DNA from: Paulownia fortunei
Lineage: Eukaryota; Streptophyta; Magnoliopsida; Lamiales; Paulowniaceae
Direction of reading: 5' to 3'
NCBI GenBank assembly: GCA_019321725.1
Contig: CM033106.1
Location: forward strand, 20,744,551 to 20,808,550
DNA: 64,000 bases
Shown: positions 34,383 to 46,259 of the stretch, in pieces
Layout: each line of letters opens with the position of its first letter
Position numbering within the stretch: the first letter of the stretch is position 1
Position numbers and translations under genes: made by a program
Notes under the pieces: generated by a model
What the model saw: the letters and a program-made list of their open reading frames with translations, nothing else
Databases searched by the model: none
Told to the model about the DNA's origin: nothing

Positions 34383-34445
34383 ATATATTGGTTAAAATAT
34401 CCAAAGACCTATTCATGATAGATTAAATTATGTGTTCTAATACCT
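34383..34445 (-). promoter_or_regulatory. Leader remnant with primer-site-like sequence of a second LTR family member
   Basis: The minus strand reads AGGTATTAGAAC (34444-34434) just after an LTR end ...CCCACACA, close to the tRNA-Met primer site. The rest of the leader is cut off by unit A. Confidence 0.55.
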
Positions 34446-35440
34446 TGTGTGGGAAAGTTTCTTTATGTGAATTGTTTTAGTTGATGTGTTGAAAATTAAA
34501 CGAAGAAGAAGGAATGAATTTTGCAGCATAAAGAAAATTGATTTTCTCCATAAGAGAGAGAGAGAGAGAGAGAGTTGTTTTCACATTAAAGTTGAGTAGG
34601 AAAATCTGTTGTAAAAGATTCTCAAAAACGTCCCAGTGGGTTACCAAAAAGGTACCCTTAACTCCCTTTTATATGGAACACTTCTCCCTTTCTTAACTCC
34701 AACTCTATTGAAAAACTTTCTTATCTCATATGGACATTTCTTTTTTTCTATTATCTCTAGAAATTGGATTCTCAATCCAACTTCCTCTATGAATTAGATT
34801 CGCAATTCAATTTTCTATTGTGCTTTCTATAAGCCCACACTTAATAGATAAAGTCCTAATTAATTAATTGGGCCCTAGTTTAATTAATTCAATCAATTAA
34901 AAATTCATCTCAAAAATTAATTAAGCCCATCTTAATTAATTGATTCAATCAATTATTTAAATATTACAATTGTGCTACTTGATCCAATAAGGTCTAATTG
35001 ATTGATCCTATTAATTAATTGAATTAATTCAGCACTTAAATTAATTTAAGCCCCATTACTTAATCATATCAATTAATTTAGTCCAACTCCTGAATTAATT
35101 TATAGGCAAGCAATGGACTTGACCAATTTTGTGTGTGGACTCCTCATAAACACCAATAAATTACTAGTGGGTTCACAACTCTTGTGACTTAATTGAATAA
35201 TTTATTTTAATTAATTAATCTCCTTGGAATTAACATAATAATTCGAATAACCCACAAGTCATAGGAAACATCTAGTAATGCATCATGACTACCTAGATAC
35301 AGGTGAAGTAGCGAACCTATTCCAATTGTGAATACATACAAGTGTAGCCTTTCCATCAACTAAGTCTCCTGATTAAGCCTAAGGGGCATGAATTTCTAGT
35401 CAAATAACTGTAATAGCTCAATAGCTATGTATATAATCTG
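34446..35440 (-). repeat. Diverged M-like LTR (truncated)
   Basis: Minus-oriented and sharing the overall order of M-family landmarks (AT-rich middle, TCATGACTACCTAG, GGTGAAGTAGCGAA) but with strong divergence and a distinct end region. It contains an (AG)11 microsatellite at 34553-34574. The start of the LTR is lost where LINE sequence begins near 35445. Confidence 0.7.
34553..34574. repeat. (AG)11 microsatellite
   Basis: Uninterrupted AG dinucleotide run of 22 bp within the diverged LTR. Confidence 0.95.
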
Positions 35441-35446
35441 GATTTC

Positions 35447-36640
35447 TTTGAAGTCTGCTTGGGAGAGTATTCGTAAGAAAAGGAACTCATTTTTTATAGG
35501 ATCATCTTTCTGGAATGCTGCCTTGCACCTACTACAATTTTTCTTTAGAGATTTAGTCATAAATTATTATCTCTGGATGGGAGGTTGCTAGCTAAAGGAT
35601 TTAAAATTGTCTCAATATGTCACTATTGCCATAGCCGTAAGGAATTTGTTGCTCACCTTTTCCTTCAATGTCCAGTTGCTCGGAAGACTTAGGAATACTT
35701 TACATAGATTTTGCATATTGTTCAGCCACACTCTGATGATGTTTTACATTATTGGTATAATTCTATGAATAGTGGTTCTAAATTGCATGCTAGAAAACTG
35801 ATTTTGCAATTGGTTCTTTCGTACATTTAGTTGTCTCGAAATAATGCCAAGGAAAAAAGTAAGGTGACTTCTCATGCCTTGGTGATTTCAAAAATTTTCC
35901 AGCATCATACTAGAGCACATTCTCGAAACTTACTTGGTACCAACTTTTGAAGAGGAGATCCAGACTTAGCATAAAGATAGGTATTTTCAAGTTATGTTAA
36001 ACCACGTGGAAGGTTAACATGGTTATTTAGAAAAGACAATTGTTTAATTGGTATAAATTAAATAGTGATGGGGCTTCCAAAGGTAACCCCAGATATGCTG
36101 GTGCAGGAGGTATTATTAGAGATTCGACGGGTTCTCTTTTGATGACATACTATAAATTTTTTTGGTTTACGACTAATATGATGGTTGAGCTCAATGCATT
36201 AGTTTAGATAATAACTATCTGAATGTATGAATTGAGATGGATACATAGGTAATTATTCGTATTCTTCAAGAAACAACTAATGGCCATTAGATTAGACCTT
36301 TGTCTCGATCTCATTTTCTACGACAACGGCTAAATTTTAGAATCACACATATTTTTTGTGAAGGGAATTTGGTTGCTGACATAATTACTAACAAAACTGT
36401 GGAAACCCAAACTTTGTCTAATCTACCTCCTTTATAACATTTTCCAAATGTAAGTGGATGGATCATACTTGATCAAATGGAATATCCTTATTTCAAATTC
36501 ACATAACACAGATGTGACTATTGAGATCCATTGTACTCATTATTATTTTAGCTTTCTTTTTCTCAGATTTTAATTGTAAGGGAGGAAGTCCTTATTTATG
36601 GCTTTTAATTTATATAAACATTCTTTGGATTTGGTTTATT
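35447..36640 (+). pseudogene. L1-type LINE fragment, zf-RVT region and RNase H
   Basis: Text near 35620-35690 (CHYCHSRKEFVAHLFLQCP) matches the zinc-binding reverse transcriptase-associated region of plant L1 elements. Near 36065-36120 NSDGASKGNPRYAGAGGIIR matches the LINE-encoded RNase H, with the first catalytic Asp visible. Its C-terminal part near 36350-36400 gives EGNLVADIIT. Several stops occur. A 3' untranslated stretch with GGTCAGGGTCTACACC near 36650 follows, ending in an A-rich run at about 36690-36700. Plant LINEs with this layout are known. Confidence 0.82.
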
Positions 36641-36699
36641 TTAAAAAATTGGTCAGGGTCTACACCAAACCCCCACCTAGATACTGATAGATTTGATTA

Positions 36700-36838
36700 A
36701 AAAAATTTAGATCGAGACGAGACGAGATAGTCTATTGGTAAGTACCTTGCACCTATTCCTAGTTGTTTATGGGTTCAAGTCACTTGACAGGGAGTTGGGG
36801 AACTAACCAGGATCATCATTTAAAATAGAAGAAAAAAA
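36700..36838 (+). mobile_element. tRNA-derived SINE
   Basis: Contains a box A-like TAGTCTATTGGTAAGTA (36729-36745) and a box B-like GGGTTCAAGTC (36771-36781) at the spacing of an internal Pol III promoter. An unrelated body of about 50 bp and an A-rich tail (aaaatagaagaaaaaaag) follow. There is no cloverleaf, so it is not a tRNA gene. It sits directly after the LINE 3' end, whose machinery would be expected to mobilise such a SINE. Confidence 0.65.
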
Positions 36839-36869
36839 GAAAGAAAAAAGAGCAGATTTGTGTTCATGA

Positions 36870-37280
36870 AATCATATTATGTTGTAAAAAATGACTCTCT
36901 CTGACCTTCCTCTACTAGGATAGGTTATCTTGCCTAAGGGTTGTGTCTACTGGGAGCAATGCCACCCCAAAGTCCATTAATTTATATCCTTAGTAAAAAA
37001 GGATATCAACTAAACTTCCTATATCAACAAACACCTGAGCCACTTTAATATTTGTAATTGTAGCTGTGATGACCAGAGCATCATTGTGAGATGCTTGAAG
37101 GCCTTTTGCAGCTTGGGGGGCTGTTTGCTACTTAGCTAATTTTAGGGCAATGTTGATGTTCGATGTATTGTTGGGTTGCCCTAGCATGAGCTCTCCGAGC
37201 TTCGTTGCAGTCCCCAAATTTCCATTATGATTAATCATGTGATTTTGCAAACCCAACATATGCGAATAAGTAGTAATTTC
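36870..37280 (-). pseudogene. Ty3/gypsy protease fragment
   Basis: The minus strand at about 37115-37005 reads HNDALVITATITNIKVAQ and then VFVDIGSLVDILF, the layout of the gypsy protease with D-I-G-S in place of D-T/S-G-S. Further text down to 36910 fits the strands after the active site. Frame 37325-37128 lies upstream and may be gag-protease linker. It is opposite in strand to the gypsy pol at 38.7 kb, so probably from a different copy. Confidence 0.7.
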
Positions 37281-37289
37281 TAGTCTTGT

Positions 37290-38740
37290 CAATTTTTTGT
37301 TCTTGGGCGTATACCAAGTGCACAAGATTAAAAAGAGCTATTATTTGGAATGAGCTCAAGAAAAGTTGGCCTATTGATGCTCCTTGGCTTATTCAAGGGG
37401 ATTTCAATACTCTCTCTCAAATTTTAGAGTTGAAAGGCAATGAAATTATTAAATTAAGATCTATGGAGGACTTCAATGATATGATATAAGCATGAGGATT
37501 ACAAATGCAAGTTTTGATGGCAGCCCATATATATGGTCTAATAAACGACTATAGAAGAGGTTGGATCGAATTTTGATATCTTCAGGGTAGCAGGAGGTTT
37601 TCTTAATAACTATAGTTTAGTATTTGATCAAACATTGGATAGATCATTATGTTCTTCTTGTCTCTTGTAGCTTAGCATTCAAAAAATCTCCCTCATACAA
37701 ATAATGAGAGGGCATTTGTCTTGATCCATTAGAAGCTATTCTCATTGAGATGAATAGATGTTCGGCGGTGTTAACTAAAACCTTTGCAATTGAAGAGGAT
37801 TACTGAAAGTAAAAGGTGGCTTATAAATAGCCAGCAGAGGATAAGAGAAACACAAAATTCTTTCATGCGAATTAAAAAAGAAAAGGGTAAGAGCGAGGAT
37901 TTCTTTTATTCATGATAATGATTCTCATCTCACTTCTTCTAAATATATTAAGAATTCTGCTGCTTTGCACTTCAAAGGTGTTTTTGCAGCCAACCTAACT
38001 ATATTTAATGATATTAGGGGGGAAAATAATACCTCAGCTTGTTCGAATGATGAGCCCTCTTCCTTGTATGTCCTTCTACTTTGGCAGAACTTAAATCGAT
38101 AGTTTCAACATCAATTGAGGAAGCGTTGCTAGTTCGAATGGCTTTGGGTCATACTTTTATCAAGTATGCTGGGATATAATGCAATATGATCTAATAACAG
38201 TGGTTATGGATTTTTTTAGTAACACTAGTATTCCCAGGAGATTTATTGCAACTTCTATTATGCTATTCTTAAAATTAACAACACACAAAAATAGAAGAAT
38301 TTTCATTCGATCAGTCTTTATAATGTGAGTTGCAAAATCATATCGAAATTACTTAATAACAGATTGGTTAAAATTCTTCCTAAACTCTTTTTACATAATC
38401 AGAGTGGATTCATTTTATGGTGCAATATTAGTGATAGTATTCTTCTTGCTCAGGATTTAGCCTATGAGATTGGCAAGAAAAAATGGTGTGATAATGTGAT
38501 TCTCAAGCTTGATATGATGAAGGCAAATGACCAAGTAAACTGGGGTTTTTGAGTATCTATTTTGAAAAGGTTTTGGTTCTCTCCTATGTGGATTGATATG
38601 GTTAGATGTATCATTAAGAAGGTTTGGTTGTCTATTCTCATTATTAGGCAGAGTGCAGATTTATTTGAGTTTATGAATGGACTTTGGCAGGTTGATCGTC
38701 CCTCTCATCACCCTTTCTCCATTGGGATAGATCATCTTGA
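37290..38740 (+). pseudogene. L1-type LINE fragment, endonuclease and reverse transcriptase
   Basis: Frame 37286-37489 gives YTKCTRLKRAIIWNELKK and LIQGDFNTLS, the apurinic-endonuclease end of plant L1 ORF2 including the GDFN motif. Frame 38325-38552 gives CKIISKLLNNRLVKILPKLF and KLDMMKAND (family: KLDMxKAYD), the RT palm start. Frame 38562-38837 continues the RT and reaches a degraded G-L-R-Q-G-D-P-L-S-P region near 38690. The sequence then switches to gypsy text near 38745. The 3' half of a LINE lies at 35.4-36.6 kb; whether both come from one element cannot be told. Confidence 0.82.
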
Positions 38741-40258
38741 CTGTGACCTTAGGGATAAAGCGATAAGTGAAGTTGAAGGGGACCAGTTTGCAGCCCGTAA
38801 ATATTATGTTGAGGTTATTAAAAGGGCAGTTCTATGAGAGCTTATAGAGATAGATCAATAGAGACCTAGGAAGGAGAATAAAGCAGTTGAGCTAGCTATT
38901 GAACCTACTTCTCACACCCAACCTAATGAAAAGTTAATGAGTGTGGAGTTAGTCCTAGGGCATAAGGAGAAGACTACTCAAATCGAGTCACAACTCGAAC
39001 CTAGGCTGGAAGAACTACTGATTTAATAGCTAAGAGAAAACATGGATATGTTTACATAGTCAGCTCAGAATTTGGTAGGCATAAGCCCTGAGGTGGCCAT
39101 GCATCACCTCAATATAGATTCGACGTGTTAGCCTATCAAATAGATAAAGAGGCATTTTAGACCAAAAAAAGATAATTTCATACATGCCTAGGTGTAGAAG
39201 CTGGTGTAGGTAGGGCACATTAAGGAAATAAAATTCCTAGAGTGGTTACCAAGTACAATATTGGTCTTAAAAACAATAGGGAACTGAAGGATGTGTATAG
39301 ACTTTTGAGACCTAAACAAAGCTTACCCTATCCATTACCAAAGATAGATTTGCTCCTGGATTCCACATCAAGGTGTGAGTTGCTCAGCATGATGGATACT
39401 TCCCAAAGCTACCATCAGATAATGCTGGCTCTCAAGGACCAGAAGAAGGTTAGCTTCATAATTTTAGCAGGTACTTATTGTTATGTCGTTGTTCTCTTTG
39501 AACTTAAAAATGCAAGTGCCACATATCAACACCTAGACGACCGTATATTCTGAGATCAGCTCGGGTGGAATATGGAGGTATATGTAGATAATATCTTGGT
39601 AAAAAGTAAGAAGGTTGAGACTTATGTAGCTAATCTTACCGAGACCTTCAAAGTATTGAGGAATTATCGCATGAAATTGAATTTAACAAAATGTGCGCTG
39701 GGGGTAAAGTCAGGAAAATTCTTGGGTTACATAGTCACTAAAAGGGGAATGGAAGTAAGCCCTGGAAAGGTAAAGACAGTTCAAGATATGGAACCTCCAA
39801 AGAACATCAGTGACATCCAACATCTTATGGGTAGGATAGCAACACTGAGTCGATTTATATCTAGGTCAGTAGAGATGAGCTTGTCATTCTTCAAGATACT
39901 AAGGAAGGCAAACAAGTTTGAATGGATAGAAGAGTGTCAGAAAGCTTTCAAGGATTTGAAGGAATTCTTAGCTAAGTTACCGTTGCTAACTAATCCCTGG
40001 TGAATCCTTTTATGTTTATCTATCGGTGGAAGACCTGGCCATTAGCTTAGTCCTGCTTAGGGAAGAAAGAACACAACAGAAGCCCATATACTGCATAATA
40101 AGCTACTACAAAGGGCTAAGTAGAGGTACTCCAAGGGAGGCTTAGCACTAGTGACTGCAGCAAGAATGTTGAGGTCTTATTTTCCCTCGCATAAGGTAAT
40201 TGTCTGCACCAACCCATCATTTAAGCAAGTATTGAGCAAGCCTGAGGTGTCAAGAAGG
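38741..40258 (+). pseudogene. Ty3/gypsy pol, RT and start of RNase H (left part of nest)
   Basis: After a decayed pre-RT linker (38741-39200), frame 39242-39553 gives KIDLLLDSTSRCELLSMMD and QSYHQIMLA. Frame 39572-40003 carries the active-site text MEVYVDNILVKSK (YVDN instead of YVDD), GKFLGYIVTKRG and LMGRIATLSRFISRS, all gypsy hallmarks of the Tat/Ogre/Retand type. RNase H begins near 40010 and stops at 40258 with codons for KPEVSRR. It resumes at 55809 with VVKST. The interruption is the nested stack described in the findings. Confidence 0.88.
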
Positions 40259-42061
40259 TGTTGGTTTTGTAATCATGGGGCTTAGAGCACCTAATTTTTT
40301 TTTAAAAAAAATTAAGACTTGTATAATAAAAACATAATCATGTAGTCTTGGATTTCATGCGATTTATTGATTTGCATTTGAATTACTCATTTAATCAAAA
40401 TGAAGGTTTCACAAAATTACCTTTATAACAAGCACTCTAGTTGATGAAGTGGATTTGAACAATTCAAATTGTGGATTGATTTTTTTGTAAGAATCCAAGC
40501 ATTTTCCCTCTGATAGTATCCACACTTTGGACAAGACCCCAATTAATGATCCTTGCTAGAGAACGGTGAATCATTATTTCTAATATAGATTTTGAGAGTG
40601 TAGATTTGATTCCAGTATCAACAAGTGATAAGAGAATTAATCTAAGTACAAAAAGTATGGAACCTTTAATGGAACAAAAGACATGAGACACAAGAGAAAA
40701 GAGAGTGAATGTGTGTGTATCAAGGTGCCAGAATTTTGCTTGTAAAAGCTCTCTAAAATTCGGCTACCATCTTGTGTAAATACACAAGATGGTTCAATCC
40801 TATTCCAAATATGTTTAATCGCCTTCTCTATTTTATCTACTTATCTTTCCTCTTTAACTTGTTTCTTTTTTTCCAAAACTATGAGTCTTTTATTAATTTC
40901 CATATAAGACAAAATGACTTAGACTTAATCTCCAAGAATTCTAGTTGGGCCTTTCCTATGGGCCCATTAATCTTGAGCTTGGATTTTATTTGGTTTTCAT
41001 CATTTAATTCAACTCCAAGTTGATTAATTGATCTAAGTAATTAATTAATTTATTCCATTGAGCTACCTAATTAAATTAGACCCAATATAAATTATCATAT
41101 TTTTTAAATTGGTTAAATTAATTTAAAATCTATTAGTTAATTGATCTAATTAAATACTTAATTTACTCTCAAAGAGCCCTTAATCTTTATTAGGTCGAAT
41201 TACATAGTCTTATTATTTTAATCAGATGAATTAATTTAACTTTTTAAATTAATTCTAGCCTAAGTCAATTAATCTCCGTTAATTAACTTAATCCAACTCC
41301 ATGAATTATATTCTTGATAGAAGTGGATTATCTTGATTTGTGTATGATCCATTACGTTCAAAACAAAGCTGGCAGTAGACTTGCAACTTTTGAAACTTAA
41401 TTAATAAAAATATATTTTGGTTAACTCCTTAATTTCAAGAGCCTTACAAGTTAAGGGAAGCACTTTGTAGTGTATCTTGACTACTAGTCCTAGCTGAATC
41501 AGGAAACGAACCTATTTCTGCTATGAATACCATGGAAGTCTAGTCCTTCCCTCAATTAATCTCCTGACTAAGTTTGGGGCGTGGATTATTAGTCAAAATC
41601 CTATTTGACTTAATAACTATGATTCCATTTCTAGTCTCATTGACTCTTGATGAATCATTGGAAAACCCTATATAATATTCATCCTACACTGGGCAGAGAC
41701 TTTTAAGTTAAGGGCCATGAAATGCATAGGAGATTTACTTATTATGTCATATAGGTGATAGATCCTTTGTTAGTCACTCATTAACCTCCATACACGAGAA
41801 TTATATCCCAAAAGCAAACCCCTTCTGATTCTCATGCAATCCGGAAATATATCAAAGTATTTGATATTATACATATAGTTACCAATATGCCTCGAATCCA
41901 AGGACTAATTAATCCATTATCGTAACAAAGAACAACATTTCCAATTAAGAATTTTCAGCAGGCCTGTTCGATGTACTCGTTCCCTAACGAGCACCTACAC
42001 ACATGTATTAGCATTTTCATGTTGATGCCTGTGGAGTTAAACATCCTCATTTCAAGCATGT
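40259..42061 (-). repeat. M1: M-family solo LTR, left part
   Basis: Minus-oriented LTR ending AACCAACA at 40259. It continues at 55533-55808; the two parts total about 2.08 kb, matching the 2062-bp unit A. The flanks gaagg (40254-40258) and aaagg (55809-55813) differ at one base and look like a target duplication. No internal region is present, so this is a solo LTR inserted in the gypsy RNase H. Confidence 0.85.
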
Positions 42062-42093
42062 TGTTGGGTTTTCATAATCACGGGATAACATAC
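42062..42093 (-). repeat. M2: M-family solo LTR, left fragment
   Basis: Thirty-two bases, TGTTGGGTTTTCATAATCAC onward, are the LTR end of a second family member; the remainder is at 53790-55526. The last five bases, catac, are the target duplication of the Athila-like element. Confidence 0.75.
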
Positions 42094-43270
42094 TATTGAG
42101 TTGGTTTTATACTAATTATTTAAGTACTTTTGACTTAGTTATTTGAGTGATTTCAAGAAAAATATGTTTACTTTGATTCACTGTATTTATTTTTGTAGAA
42201 AATACTCCATATTCAACAAGTTAGGATAAGCCAAGAAATAAAGAAGACGAAATGGACAGGTTGCCAAAAAATGAGAGTTGGCACCCGGCGCCTAATGTAA
42301 GGGTTGTAGCTCGGAGGTGGAAAAATAAGGCAGTCTCTCAAATTCTTTAGGCATCGCGATGCTCGATTCAAGGGCTGCACTACCGCCTAATGAATTTTGG
42401 GGGAAAAGGATTTTAAAGCACATATTTTTTGGGACAAGGAATCAAAAAAGGATTTATAACTCATTCTGAATACTTTGTATATTGGAGAACACAAGAAAAT
42501 AGCTGGGAACAAAGTAAAAGAATTTGACAACATAATTGAAGGCATCTCTCATTTGAATAAAGAGAGGATTCTATCTCTTGTTTATTAAATTCTTTACATT
42601 TTTTTTAGGTTATTTCACATGATGTGTTAAAAGCTGTCTAGTAGCTTTTCAATATTTATTATGAACTAAATTCTTGTTTCTAGGGGTTAATGTAGCCAAC
42701 GTTGTATCTTATGTTTTGAAATTCCTATTTATCATATTTCAAGTTTTTCCATTTATTTGTGTTATTGTGATTTGGATGCATCTTGATTACTTGATCAATA
42801 GTCTAGATTGTTTGGCGTATAAAAACTGGCACTTGAGAGAGAATTTTATACATGGCCATAGGATAACACAACTTATGAATTTACAAAGTCGAGAGGGTTA
42901 TGAACCCTTCGAAATCTTGTGAAACAATCTATTAAACCTTGATAGGATTTTAACTTGTGATTTTAATAGAGATATTAAATTTAAATTAGAATTTATAATC
43001 ACTTGGCACTCGAGAGAGGGAGTAGGTTATGTTAGGGATTCTAAAATTGATTGTCCATAAACTGTTTGATAATTTGGTTGAGTGAACTTTTTAGTTTAAT
43101 TTTATAATTTTTAGTTTATCTATTTGCAACTTTTAATCATCTAGATAAAGTTAGGACTATCGTAATTTTGATAGTGTGTATTCAACATCAATCTCTGTGG
43201 AGACCATATCCTATTCACCACTTTACTCAAAATTTGACATCGTGTACTTGCGGTAGGATTTTAGCAAACA
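42094..43270 (+). repeat. Athila-like element 5' LTR (about 1.18 kb)
   Basis: From TATTGAGTTGGTTTTATAC (decayed TGTTGAG) to TTTTAGCAAACA. It matches 52496-53784 in order and landmarks (the GCGCC-rich block near 42290/52710; the CTCGAGAGAG and CTGTGGA...CTATTCAC blocks). It is flanked on the left by catac. Confidence 0.88.
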
Positions 43271-43278
43271 AGCTTTTT

Positions 43279-43295
43279 TGGTTCTGTTGTCGGGA
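43279..43295 (+). promoter_or_regulatory. Athila-like primer-binding site
   Basis: TGGTTCTGTTGTCGGGA follows the LTR closely. Athila-type elements commonly have TGGCGCCGTTGCCGGGGA here; the differences are mostly C-to-T changes, as expected from decay of methylated cytosines. Confidence 0.75.
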
Positions 43296-43496
43296 ATTGA
43301 TTTTCTTTTTCTCATTAACCAAGTAGTCTTGATTTTAATTTAGATTTGTTTTTTTATTTTATGAACGTTTTATTTTGTTGTTGCATATTAATTATTCATG
43401 TGAAGAACTAAAAGTTTTTGAATTACTTCCTTTTGATCAAGAATCAAGAAAACTCTTTAAGCAATAAAGGTAGCAAGGAGACACGAAGTGTGAGTA

Positions 43497-44600
43497 ATGA
43501 AAAATAACAACAAGAACAATGAGATTCAACCATTACCACAACCACAACCACAAAGAGCAATACGGGATTATTTCCAACTGACCATAAATCAGAACTATTT
43601 TAGAATTATGTGCCAACCAATCAATGTAAACAACTTCAAGCTGATGCACACATTTATTAGTATAGTGCAACAGAATCAGTTTGAGAGAAGTGCATTAGAT
43701 TATCTAAATTCTCATTTAGCCTTGTTCTTGGAGATTTGTGACACGACTAAGATGAATGGAGATTTGATAAAGCCATTACACTCTGTTTATTCCTATTCTC
43801 CCTCCAAGGTAACGTAAGAATATGGCAATAATCTTTTACATTGGGGATCATCGCTAACTGGACTAATTTGACTTAGAAGTTTCTTGCTAAGTTCTTCCCA
43901 TACAACAAGACTCTACAAATGAAAAATGAGATAGTTCAGTTCATGTAGATAGAATTTGAACCATTTTATGAGACATAAGAGCGATTTAAGGAAATTCTGA
44001 GGAGATACCCACAACACAATTATGAGGATTGACAACAAGTCCAGTACTTTTACAATAGGCTGAATGGTCAAATGAGAATAATCATAGATGCTATAATTGG
44101 TGGTACTTTGATGTCTAAGACCGCAAGTGAGGCACATATACTGCTTGAGGAGATGGCAACCAACACCTATTAAGGGCCTTTTGAAAGATACATCCGTCCT
44201 CCAAGAATATCTTTTTCTCACCCCCTTGAGTGTTATAGCTAGATGGGTTGTTGTAGCCCAGAGAGGGTTGAAGCACATTTCTATTGTTTTCCTATCACAG
44301 ATTCTCATGGTTGCAAAGCTCTAGATGATTGTGATTTAGTAAATGATTGCTCCTATAGTTGTAGTTCTGGTTGTTCACAAAATTTGCCTATTTATTGGAC
44401 TCTTGTGGATTGAAAGAATAAGGTGCAGTAGCATCCATTCCTTGAGGTGTTCCATTATTTGTCCATGCGGCAAACTGATTAGATTTGGTAAGACGAGGGC
44501 CAGATTAAAACTTGATAAGGCTAAGCTTAACAATATTGAGAACTAAATTGGATAGTTGGTGTCAAGTGTAGGAGCCTAGATGACTAGTGTGGGGGTACAA
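43497..44600 (+). pseudogene. Athila-like gag remnant
   Basis: An ATG at 43497 opens 106 codons: an Asn/Gln/Pro-rich start, RAIRDYFQ, FKLMHTFISIVQQNQF and LEICDTTKMNGD, the standard Athila Gag core. It continues in other frames (FLAKFFPYNKT near 43875, ILRRYPQHNYED near 44000, YNRLNGQMR near 44050) to about 44160. Beyond that a Cys-containing stretch near 44340-44480 may be the ruined zinc knuckle. Confidence 0.85.
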
Positions 44601-45600
44601 ATGAAGTCTATAGAGACCTAAATTGGGTTGTTGGCTACAACAGTGAGTGCCCAACAGTAAAAAGGGAATTTTTCGAGTGACACTAAGGTCAATCCTAGAT
44701 AGTATTGCATGACAATACAATATAGGAGTGGAATTGAGTACAAAAGTCCATAATTGAGAAAGTCCACTATTGATAGGCCTCAAACTCACTCACCCATTCA
44801 AAGTCCAAAAGTGGAACCATCAAATGAAAAGAAAATTTAGAAATATGAGCAAACAGGAGCTGAGAAGCCTAAATCTAATTCTAACTTTGAAAACCTTTTT
44901 AACTTTAATGCTCCCCTCTATTTCCTCAAAGATTCCAAAAAAAGAAATTAGATTCTCAATTTGCTAAGGTTTTTGGAAATCTTTAAGAAAATTCACATCA
45001 ACATTTCTTTTGTAGATGCATTGGAGCAAATGCCGAATTATGCAAAGTTTATTAAGGATATGATATCGGGAAAGCAAAAACTGGTGGACTTTGAGACAAG
45101 CAAGTTGATAGAGGAATGTAGTGCTATTATTCAGAAAATGATACCTCAGATCTAAAAGATCTAGGAAGTTTTATTATTCCTTGCACCATAGGAGGTTCTT
45201 TATTTGATAAATCACTTTATGATCTTGGAGCAAGCATTAATTTGATTCCACTCTTTATTTTTAGAAAATTAGATCCTGGGGAAGTGAAACCATCTACCAT
45301 CACCTTGCAGCTAGAAAATATGTCTCTTACTTATCCAATACGAGTGATTGAAGATGCCTCGGTGAAGATGGACAAGTTATATTTCCAGTAGATTTTTTTG
45401 GTGCTTGACATGAAAGAAGGTCAAAAGATTTCTCTAAAGTAGTGCATGTATGCTCACCTCATCAAACACTTGCCCGAAGACCCCTCAGAAAAATGCCTTG
45501 TTCACTCCTTGATACAAGGTATTGATTACTTGGTTAATTATGAGGATTTAGTACATTATGTGTTTTCTCTTGAAGGCTACAGGTTCAAACAAAGAATGAA
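44601..45600 (+). pseudogene. Athila-like protease region
   Basis: Frame 44961-45155 gives LEIFKKIHINISFVDALEQM and IEECSAIIQK, the linker before the protease. From about 45165 the protease reads IPCTIGGSLFDKSLYDLGAS, with D-L-G-A-S as is usual in Athila, then NLIPLFIFRKL and a second strand block to about 45420. Stops at 45154 and 45391 break it. Confidence 0.85.
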
Positions 45601-46259
45601 TGTTCTTTGGAGAAGCTAGGAGATGTAGATACTAAGAAGATAACAAAAGCATCATCGAAATTGAATGAACTATCTCAACACCTCTGGTATGCATTTCTAG
45701 GTAATGATGACACATATTCGGTAATAGTTTCTACTTCTTTATCTCTATTAGATTTTGATAAATTGTTGCGAGTATTAAGAGAACATGAGTTTGCTAATTG
45801 GATGGTCTATTTTTGATTTGAAAAGCATTAGTTCCTCTATTGTGATGTATATGATTTTATTGGAAAACTCATACTAACTTTCACTTGAGCATAAAAAATG
45901 TTTAAATCCTGCTGTGAAGAAAGTTATACAATGGTATAATTGTAGTTAGAATGACAACAATGAGCTTATTTTTTACAAGGATAGTGACTGGGTGGTGAGT
46001 GTCTATTGATTATAGGAAACTGAATAAAGCTACTCCTAAGGATCACTTCTCCCTCTCCTTTAATGATTAAATGTTAGATTATCTAGAAAGGTACTAATAC
46101 TACTATTTTCTTGATGGTTATTCGGGGTATGACCAAATTGCCATTGTCTCCAAAGGCCAAGAGAAAATGATGTTTACTTGTCCCTATGATACCTTCACTT
46201 TTTGAAAATGCTCTTTAGGTTGTGTAATGTTCATGCCACTTTTCAAAGATATATGATGG
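45601..46259 (+). pseudogene. Athila-like RT, first part
   Basis: Pre-RT linker frame 45607-45816, then text near 46000-46190 (YRKLNKATPKDHFSL, DGYSGYDQIAI, TCPYDTF) for RT fingers and palm. It ends at 46259 within the FQRYMM stretch, cut by an inverted LTR, and resumes at 47316. Confidence 0.85.

Noticed and set aside
36729..36781. Possible tRNA gene
   Set aside because: Box A and box B are present, but no acceptor stem or cloverleaf can be formed and an A-rich tail follows, so it is called a SINE.
35447..38740. The two LINE fragments as one rearranged element
   Set aside because: Order is reversed relative to a normal L1 (3' part first), with a SINE and a gypsy scrap between them; a common origin cannot be shown without comparing siblings.
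43913..44324. 131-codon minus-strand frame across the Athila gag
   Set aside because: Antisense to clear Gag text; no independent motif.
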